This document shows, in pieces, positions 5,276-6,157 of a stretch of 6,157 nt of DNA (the stretch's first letter is position 1; each line of letters opens with the position of its first letter). A program made the position numbers and the translations under genes. This DNA comes from Paracoccaceae bacterium (lineage in GTDB: Bacteria > Pseudomonadota > Alphaproteobacteria > Rhodobacterales > Rhodobacteraceae). Where the stretch lies: positions 1 to 6,157 of the forward strand of contig WFQA01000081.1 in assembly GCA_015487255.1 (NCBI GenBank), read 5' to 3'. The notes beneath the pieces are model-generated. The model was not told where the DNA came from, did no database searches, and worked only from the letters and a program-made list of their open reading frames with translations.

Positions 5276-6137
5276 TCTGAAGCATTTTTGCAAAGCCCCG
5301 CGCAAACCGCGCTTTACCCCGCCTGCGGGCGCGGTGGATGCCCATTGCCATGTGTTTGGTCCCGCTGCCAGCTTCCCCTTTGCCCCGAGCCGGAAATACA
5401 CCCCCGTTGACGCCCCAAAAGAAAAGCTGTTTGCCTTGCGGGATCATCTCGGCTTTACCCGCAATGTGATTGTGCAGGCCACCTGCCACGGCACCGACAA
5501 CTCAGCGATGGTGGATGCTTTGCAGGCCTCGGATAGCCGTGCCCGCGGCGTGGCGGTGGTGGGTGCGAACGTGTCGGATAACGGACTTGAGGCCTTGCAC
5601 CGCGCGGGGGTACGCGCGGTGCGGTTCAACTTTCTCAAGCGCCTGGTGGATGACACCCCGCCCGAGATCTGTGCCATCATCGCGGCGCGTATCCAGCGGC
5701 TGGGCTGGCATGTGAATGTGTATTTCGAGAGCGAGGATTTGGCGCGGCTTGCCCCCTTTCTCATCGCGCTCCCCGGGGTGGTGGTGATAGACCATATGGG
5801 CCGCCCCGATGTGGCGGCAGGTGTAAATGGCGCGGGGTTTCAGCAGTTTTTGACCCTTCTGGACACGCATAAAAACCTCTGGGTCAAGGTTTCCTGCCCC
5901 GAGCGGCTGGGGCTTAGGGGGCGGGATTATTCAGACGTGATCCCCTTTGCCCGCACCCTGGTTGAGCGCTTTCCCGACCGTGTGTTATGGGGCACCGACT
6001 GGCCCCACCCGAACATGCACAGCCACATGCCCGATGACGGCGACCTGGTGGATGTGATCCCCGAAATTGCGCCAACAGTGGCGCTGCAACAGGCGCTGCT
6101 GGTGGATAACCCGATGCGGCTTTACTGGGAGGACTAG
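5268..6137 (+). CDS. ligI: 2-pyrone-4,6-dicarboxylate lactonase LigI
   Basis: The 289-residue product is an amidohydrolase-superfamily lactonase that reversibly hydrolyses 2-pyrone-4,6-dicarboxylate to 4-oxalomesaconate without a metal. Visible motifs are VDAHCHVFGP (23-32; His26 and His28), AVRFNFLKR (117-125; Arg119, Arg125), Tyr152, DHMGRP (175-180; His176, Arg179), PER (211-213) and WGTDWPHP (241-248), where Asp244 is the expected general base. As I remember the SYK-6 enzyme, its active-site residues line up with these at constant offsets of 4-5. The length fits (about 290). The open frame extends upstream to 5196, but that part would lie deep inside galD. The ATG at 5268, giving MDDLKHF, is preferred because it leaves the family's usual short N-terminus and an 8-nt galD overlap with GGGA 6 nt upstream. 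Confidence 0.94.
   Translation: MDDLKHFCKAPRKPRFTPPAGAVDAHCHVFGPAASFPFAPSRKYTPVDAPKEKLFALRDHLGFTRNVIVQATCHGTDNSAMVDALQASDSRARGVAVVGANVSDNGLEALHRAGVRAVRFNFLKRLVDDTPPEICAIIAARIQRLGWHVNVYFESEDLARLAPFLIALPGVVVIDHMGRPDVAAGVNGAGFQQFLTLLDTHKNLWVKVSCPERLGLRGRDYSDVIPFARTLVERFPDRVLWGTDWPHPNMHSHMPDDGDLVDVIPEIAPTVALQQALLVDNPMRLYWED
6127..6133 (+). promoter_or_regulatory. Strong ribosome binding site for the next gene
   Basis: GGGAGGA, in the last codons of ligI, lies 7 nt before an ATG at 6141. It is the strongest Shine-Dalgarno match on the plus strand of the window and implies a real gene starting there. Confidence 0.6.
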
Positions 6138-6140
6138 GCG

Positions 6141-6157
6141 ATGGACCCGCATATAAA
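6141..6157 (+). CDS. Start of an unidentified gene (5 codons visible)
   Basis: Three bases after the ligI stop, an ATG opens a frame reading M-D-P-H-I before the window ends. The strong GGGAGGA upstream and the tight spacing make it the fifth gene of the rightward operon. Five residues are too few to name the product. By context it could be a ring-cleavage dioxygenase subunit, a hydroxylase or a transporter component. Confidence 0.6.

Overview
This window is the core of a catabolic cluster for the protocatechuate 4,5-cleavage (meta) and gallate pathway. It comes from a GC-rich bacterium, most likely an alphaproteobacterium of the Rhodobacterales/roseobacter type. That placement rests on the overall look of the proteins and codon use and is only inference. 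No RNA genes, insertion sequences, CRISPR arrays or other mobile features are visible.

Layout. A leftward block on the minus strand reads, from right to left, a LysR-type regulator (1497-2702), an NAD(P)-binding oxidoreductase of the DUF1932 type (473-1393), and the first 155 codons of ligC (1-467, cut by the window edge). A rightward block on the plus strand reads galB (2825-3559), galC (3556-4227), galD (4220-5275), ligI (5268-6137) and the first codons of a further gene (from 6141). The 122-bp gap 2703-2824 is the divergent control region. A second gap of 103 bp (1394-1496) separates the regulator from the oxidoreductase-ligC pair.

How the genes work together (established pathway, assigned here by motif). 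A protocatechuate 4,5-dioxygenase, not in the window, would yield 4-carboxy-2-hydroxymuconate semialdehyde. LigC oxidises the cyclic hemiacetal of this to 2-pyrone-4,6-dicarboxylate (PDC), and LigI opens PDC to 4-oxalomesaconate. GalD tautomerises the keto form to the enol, GalB hydrates it to 4-carboxy-4-hydroxy-2-oxoadipate, and GalC cleaves that to pyruvate and oxaloacetate. The set mixes Lig-type upper enzymes with the Gal-type lower set, using a PIG-L-fold hydratase GalB rather than an amidohydrolase-type LigJ. The four complete rightward genes overlap by 4, 8 and 8 nt, so translational coupling is likely.

Points worth attention. The regulator is about 100 residues longer than a usual LysR protein because it carries two winged-helix DNA-binding segments in tandem. 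Two sequence elements sharing an 11/12 core lie upstream of the two catabolic blocks in the same orientation relative to the gene they would control; one is a clean T-N11-A dyad. They are candidate binding sites for this regulator. The DUF1932 oxidoreductase has no assigned step in an otherwise complete lower pathway.
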